DNA from: Bacteroidota bacterium
GTDB lineage: Bacteria; Bacteroidota; Bacteroidia; Chitinophagales; Chitinophagaceae
Assembly: GCA_025363385.1 (NCBI GenBank)
Contig: JANYEA010000025.1
Location: forward strand, 1 to 48,065
Length of the DNA stretch: 48,065 nt
Reading direction: 5' to 3'
The number at the start of each line of letters is the position of its first letter. Positions within the stretch are counted from its first letter, which is position 1. The notes under the pieces are model-generated. The model was not told the DNA's origin, made no database searches, and worked only from the letters and a program-made list of their open reading frames with translations. A program made the translations under genes and the position numbers. This document shows positions 44,250-48,065 of this stretch, piece after piece.

Positions 44250-44852
44250 TCATTTTACCATCTTCACATCCACTGTATGCAAGTCGTGTAATTTAAAAAG
44301 TACTTCTTCCAATCTTGCTTTAGGGATCCCAATTTTTAAGAGGCAGAACAATTGTTGTTCCTGCCCAATTACTGTGCAACCAAACTGTTTGCAAATAATC
44401 ATCACTTCATTCATCCTTGTATAATCAAACTGCAATTCGTACACAATTTCAATGGCTTTCTCTACAATGGGTACTAGTTGCAAAGCCATTACTGTTGCTG
44501 TTTTATAGGCATTTATTAACCCGGGCACTCCTAATAAAGTTCCCCCAAAATAACGCACCACAATCACAGCGGTATTCGTTAGCATTTTACTATCGATCTG
44601 TCCTAAAATAGGCCTGCCCGCAGTTCCACTGGGTTCTCCATCATCAGAAACACGAAAATTGTTGCCATCAAGTCCTATTCGATAAGCAAAACAATGATGA
44701 ACTGCCTTAGGATGTTCTTTTTTCAGGACCTGTAATTGTACTTTAAAATCGTCGGAGGCTTGAATTGGAAATGCATAAGCAATAAACTTGCTTCCACGAT
44801 CTTTAAATTCAGCAAAGGCCGATTTTTCTATGGTTTGATAAACTTCCAACAT
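44250..44852 (-). CDS. YigZ/IMPACT family protein
   Basis: 200 residues. The UPF0029 N-terminal domain shows FKDRGSKFIAYAFPI, HCFAYRIG, SDDGEPSGTAGRPIL and AVIVVRYFGGTLLGVPGLINAY; a C-terminal ferredoxin-like domain (DUF1949) follows. Conserved from bacteria to eukaryotic IMPACT, linked to translation control; biochemical role not settled. It lies 2 bases after the DMT transporter gene in an operon with ribD. Confidence 0.92.
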   Translation of the reverse strand: MLEVYQTIEKSAFAEFKDRGSKFIAYAFPIQASDDFKVQLQVLKKEHPKAVHHCFAYRIGLDGNNFRVSDDGEPSGTAGRPILGQIDSKMLTNTAVIVVRYFGGTLLGVPGLINAYKTATVMALQLVPIVEKAIEIVYELQFDYTRMNEVMIICKQFGCTVIGQEQQLFCLLKIGIPKARLEEVLFKLHDLHTVDVKMVK

Positions 44853-44854
44853 GA

Positions 44855-45745
44855 TTAAATATTAGCACCAAATGCAATGAAATAAATGGCAACAATGGAA
44901 AGTACAATACCCAACCAATTGATTGCCGATAACCGCTCTTTAAATAATAACCAGGCTACCACTGAACTAAATAAAACAATACCCATATTATTTACTGGAA
45001 TGCTTGCAGAACTTTGCCAGGGGCTTTGCTTTAAAAATTTAACCAGGCACCAAATAGAAAAGTAGTTTGGTATCCCAATTAAAATTCCTGCCAATAAATG
45101 TTTCATTAAAAACACTTGCTTGCCTATACTATATCGATAAATTAAATAAATGGAACCAATGGAAGCCGCTGAGAAAAATCCGCTAATTAAATAGGCATTA
45201 CTATTTTCAACGGTTACATAAGTTTGTTGTACATGATTGATTAAAGCATCTAAAAATCCGCTTCCCAAAAAAAGCGCAATGGGCAATAAATATCGCCAAT
45301 TCCCTTTTGGGTCATTTTTTTTATCACTTACATTTAGCGGTTGGTAACAAGTAAGTACCACTGCAATCAAAGCCAGTATTACACCAAACAACTTCCATCC
45401 CTTTACCGTTTCATGATATAAATAAACAGATAAAACAACTGGTATTATCAGCGAGAGTTTATTGGCAACAGAAGCAACAGCCACACTAATCCTTTGTGCT
45501 GTCATCCCAACAATATTAAATATGGAAATAAAAAGAACGCCCATTAAAAGTGCCCAATGAAACCAGGTTTGATTCAATACTTCAGCGTTTATGGGAAATG
45601 CACCGTTTACAATGGAGCCCGTTATTACACAAGTAATATAATTAAATACAATTGCCTGAAAAATAGATACCTGATATTTTTCACAAACTTTGAAAGAGAG
45701 TGTGAGGTAACTTGTTAAAACGATACTGCCGTATAAATAAATCAT
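44855..45745 (-). CDS. EamA/DMT-family transporter
   Basis: 296 residues with about ten membrane helices in two repeated halves (the second starting near residue 150), including the family feature VVAWLLFKERLSAINWLGIVLSIVAIYFIAF (split over 260-292). These exporters or importers handle small metabolites; the substrate is unknown. It stands between ribD (11 bases upstream) and the YigZ-like gene. Confidence 0.88.
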   Translation of the reverse strand: MIYLYGSIVLTSYLTLSFKVCEKYQVSIFQAIVFNYITCVITGSIVNGAFPINAEVLNQTWFHWALLMGVLFISIFNIVGMTAQRISVAVASVANKLSLIIPVVLSVYLYHETVKGWKLFGVILALIAVVLTCYQPLNVSDKKNDPKGNWRYLLPIALFLGSGFLDALINHVQQTYVTVENSNAYLISGFFSAASIGSIYLIYRYSIGKQVFLMKHLLAGILIGIPNYFSIWCLVKFLKQSPWQSSASIPVNNMGIVLFSSVVAWLLFKERLSAINWLGIVLSIVAIYFIAFGANI

Positions 45746-45756
45746 GAAGCCTATTA

Positions 45757-46809
45757 TTATTTTTTAGATCCGTTTCGATAAAAGAAAATAGTATCGGTTG
45801 ATAATTGGAGACTCTCTTCCAAAACCTGTTCCTTTAAAACTGGTGCTGCTATACCTTTCTCAACGGCAAGGTTTGCATTTTGTATTATTCTAGCTTCATC
45901 CCAAATTCCTGCATCAACAAAAGATTGTAATAATTGGGCACCCCCTTCCACTAAAATGCTTTGGATAGGATAGGTATAACAATATTCCATTATCTGCTCA
46001 ATTACATGCTTTTCAAAATCAATTTGAGCATATATAAGATGATCTACTGTTTCGCTTTTATACTTATTGAAAATAATGGTGGTTGCTTCACCCTGCATCA
46101 AATTACTATACGCCGGTAATTTTAAATGCTGATCAACCAAGATCCGAATGGGATTTTTTCCCGTCCAAAGTCGATTGTTAAGGGTCGGATTGTCTTTCAA
46201 AGCTGTATTGGTTCCAACCATAATAGCAACTTCCTCACTTCGCCATCGATGTACCAAACGATTGGAAAAATCATTACTGATTAATAAGCGTTCATCAGAA
46301 TCAGATGCGATAAAATGGTTTGCAGTTTCGGCCCATTTTAAAATAATAAAGGGCCGTTTATTTGTATGAAATTCAAAGAAACGCTTATTCAATTCTTGGG
46401 CTTCCTTTTCTAAAATACCAAATTCCAATTCAATACCTGCTGCCTTTAAGTTTTCAATTCCCCTTCCATTTACTTTTAAAAATGGGTCACTGCAGGCAAT
46501 GACTACTTTGGGTATCTTTTGATCAATAATTAGTTGTGAGCAAGGCGGTGTTTTGCCATAATGGGCACAGGGTTCTAAGGAAACATACATTGTAGCTGAC
46601 TGAATAAGGTGTCGATCCTCTACCGAAACCGACTTGATGCAGTTCACTTCTGCATGTGCTTCACCGTATTTTTCGTGAAAACCCTCCCCTATAATCCGGT
46701 TATTATATACCAAAACAGCACCCACCATGGGATTCGGTGCTACTGAGCCAGCTCCTTTAAGGGCCAACTCAAAACAACGCTGCATATAATTTTTTATAAT
46801 ATAATTCAT
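45757..46809 (-). CDS. ribD: Bifunctional riboflavin deaminase/reductase
   Basis: 350 residues. The deaminase domain has the zinc site His52-Ala-Glu54 in AHAEVNCIKS and Cys81/Cys90 in EPCAHYGKTPPC. The reductase domain follows (RPFIILKWAETANHFIA, MVGTNTALKDNPTLNNRLW, ILVEGGAQLLQSFVDAGIWDE). It carries out the second and third steps of riboflavin synthesis. Start could be residue 9 (46785), since MQRCFELA is the usual beginning; the ATG at 46809 is kept. No room for an FMN riboswitch: prmC starts 42 bases away on the other strand. Confidence 0.95.
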   Translation of the reverse strand: MNYIIKNYMQRCFELALKGAGSVAPNPMVGAVLVYNNRIIGEGFHEKYGEAHAEVNCIKSVSVEDRHLIQSATMYVSLEPCAHYGKTPPCSQLIIDQKIPKVVIACSDPFLKVNGRGIENLKAAGIELEFGILEKEAQELNKRFFEFHTNKRPFIILKWAETANHFIASDSDERLLISNDFSNRLVHRWRSEEVAIMVGTNTALKDNPTLNNRLWTGKNPIRILVDQHLKLPAYSNLMQGEATTIIFNKYKSETVDHLIYAQIDFEKHVIEQIMEYCYTYPIQSILVEGGAQLLQSFVDAGIWDEARIIQNANLAVEKGIAAPVLKEQVLEESLQLSTDTIFFYRNGSKK

Positions 46810-46851
46810 CCAGAATAATCAAAAATAGCCAAATGGTAGTAACATTGCAGC

Positions 46852-47709
46852 ATGACCTTAGAATTAGCCAATTTGCAATTAAAATATCAACTGGAAATTC
46901 TCTATGAAAAAAGAGAGGCTTCCCAGATTGCAAATATGGTAATGGAATATATTACAGGTATAAAAAGAATAGACCGGATCGTAGAAAAAGATACAAAACT
47001 GAGTCACGAGCAAAGAAATCAGCTCGACTTAAAAACAAATCGATTATTGAACTGTGAACCAGTTCAATATGTGTTAGGTGAAGCCTGGTTTGCCAATAAA
47101 CCATTTCAGGTGAATCCATCTGTATTAATCCCCCGCCCGGAAACAGAAGAACTGGTAGATTGGATTGTAAAAGATAATACAGAAAAGGAATTTAATAAAC
47201 TGCTCGATATTGGTACAGGTAGCGGATGTATACCTATTACATTAAAAACACTGATACCAAATACATCTATCATGTCTATTGATATCAGTAGCGAGGCATT
47301 AACCATTGCTCAAAATAATGCTATTGATCACGAAGTAAACATCGAATTGAAACAAATTGATTTCCTTGATGAATCAAACTGGCATGATTTACCCCTATTT
47401 GATTGTATTGTTAGCAATCCCCCATATATCAAAGATTCTGAAAGGAGTAACATGAGCAAACACGTTATTAAATACGAGCCAAGTATTGCACTTTTTGTGA
47501 GTGATGATGACCCTTTGATTTTTTACAGAAAAATTATTTTGTTAGCCAATTCTCATTTATCAAAAAATGGAAGAATTTATCTAGAAATAAATCAAACCCA
47601 TGGAGAAGAAGTGGTTACCCTTTTTCAGAATCAAGGCTATGAAACAATATTGAGAAAAGACTTAATGGGTAACGATAGAATGGTAAAGGCTGAAAGGCTT
47701 ATTGATTAA
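46852..47709 (+). CDS. prmC: Release factor glutamine methyltransferase
   Basis: 285 residues. N-terminal helical domain; IPRPETEELVDW (93-104), the SAM-binding LLDIGTGSGCIPI (117-129) and the catalytic NPPYI (189-193) identify PrmC/HemK. It methylates the glutamine of the GGQ motif in release factors. Divergent from ribD; its stop codon overlaps that of the convergent exbD on the shared TTAA (47706-47709). Confidence 0.96.
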   Translation: MTLELANLQLKYQLEILYEKREASQIANMVMEYITGIKRIDRIVEKDTKLSHEQRNQLDLKTNRLLNCEPVQYVLGEAWFANKPFQVNPSVLIPRPETEELVDWIVKDNTEKEFNKLLDIGTGSGCIPITLKTLIPNTSIMSIDISSEALTIAQNNAIDHEVNIELKQIDFLDESNWHDLPLFDCIVSNPPYIKDSERSNMSKHVIKYEPSIALFVSDDDPLIFYRKIILLANSHLSKNGRIYLEINQTHGEEVVTLFQNQGYETILRKDLMGNDRMVKAERLID

Positions 47710-48065
47710 TTCGCCCCATTATTATCAACCGCCATTACTGGGGTAGCACCGAGCTTTTTAATGATTTGCATTACTTTGATAGAAGTTCCTAAGTGAGAAG
47801 TACTATCTCCATTTATTACCACTGATGGTTTGTCTGTTTCTTTAGCCAGGAATAATTTCAATTCGGGTTCTAACTCGTTAATCCCCATTTTTTTTGAACC
47901 TAAATAAATTTGTTGGTCTTTATCAATGGTTATCACAACGGTCTGTTTCGATTTTGTATCGCTTTTTGCTTTTGGGTTTGAGACCTTAATTACATTCGGG
48001 TTAGCAAGAGTAGAAACAATTAGGAAAAACAATAATAGGATGAACGATATATTGTTCATCCTATT
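47706..48065 (-). CDS. exbD: ExbD/TolR-family protein, N-terminus missing at window edge
   Basis: Open to the window edge, 119 residues visible. Bacteroidota ExbD proteins have about 15-20 residues before the membrane helix; here the visible helix (NISFILLLFFLIVSTLANPNVIKV) starts almost at the edge, so the ATG at 48059 is internal. The periplasmic part has QTVVITIDKDQQIYLGSKKM and SVVINGDSTSHLGTSIKVMQIIKKLGATPVMAV, as in ExbD. The protonatable Asp expected before the helix (usual pattern NDIxF) reads Asn here (NNISF). It works with ExbB to energise TonB. The edge lies in an inverted repeat, so this residue needs confirmation. Confidence 0.82.
   Translation of the reverse strand, partial: NRMNNISFILLLFFLIVSTLANPNVIKVSNPKAKSDTKSKQTVVITIDKDQQIYLGSKKMGINELEPELKLFLAKETDKPSVVINGDSTSHLGTSIKVMQIIKKLGATPVMAVDNNGAN
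48034..48065. repeat. 32-base palindrome at the window edge
   Basis: AATAGGATGAAC (48034-48045) is the exact reverse complement of GTTCATCCTATT (48054-48065); the centre GATATATT is itself palindromic apart from a G-T pair. It may continue past the edge. It lies in the exbD coding sequence. Confidence 0.8.

Overview
The window looks like a chromosomal segment of an AT-rich Bacteroidota bacterium, most likely family Chitinophagaceae (inferred from gene content and codon style, not from a database search). Supporting signs are promoters of the Bacteroidota type (TTG, about 20 nt, TAnnTTTG), a Bacteroidota-type ExbD, an M56/BlaI pair, exported SusCD-free glycosidase sets, a sphingolipid operon, the characteristic tnaA/tpl, penicillin-acylase and SurE families, and many signal peptides ending in AQ. 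No rRNA, tRNA, CRISPR array, insertion sequence or phage gene was seen. No gene-free stretch exceeds about 240 bases.

Layout. 1-566 is the 5' part of an exported DUF5916/CBM9-like protein. 681-2654 holds a LexA-like regulator diverging from surE plus a small membrane protein. 2655-9881 is a five-gene minus-strand operon (GH3, ribokinase, ADP-ribosylglycohydrolase, GRP sugar transporter, GH30) resembling a reduced ribose-scavenging locus. 10029-12547 is blaI plus a fused M56 protease/cell-wall amidase/plug-like protein, behind a well-formed promoter carrying three matching inverted-repeat operators. lpxB (12663, probable GTG start) follows on the plus strand, so the 2.6-12.5 kb block appears inserted between surE and lpxB. 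Then come a 59-residue membrane protein missed by length cut-offs, a penicillin-acylase family hydrolase, and a methionine cluster (metX diverging from osmC-metZ).

18.9-27.1 kb is rich in lipid and amino-acid genes: a diacylglycerol-kinase-like gene diverging from an App1-type phosphatidate phosphatase; a tandem tryptophanase/tyrosine phenol-lyase pair whose specificity residues have split cleanly; and a three-gene operon that matches the bacterial ceramide pathway (serine palmitoyltransferase, ceramide-synthase-like acyltransferase, ceramide-reductase-like dehydrogenase).

27.4-38.2 kb is a second carbohydrate region: GH130-like lipoprotein, ThuA, YdjC deacetylase; a nucleoside-symporter-like MFS, Gfo/Idh/MocA oxidoreductase and Dabb protein; BglX and a Tat-exported TIM-barrel isomerase; a Nudix-type regulator and a HAD phosphatase. 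38.2-48.1 kb is mostly housekeeping (cmk, GDPD, PaiB-like, Mrp/ApbC, 3-hydroxyacyl-CoA dehydrogenase, YdcF, YigZ, DMT transporter, ribD, prmC, partial exbD). Heptamer tandem repeats (consensus TYTCACT) recur in several intergenic spaces, one beside a GC-rich element with a 26-bp perfect palindrome.
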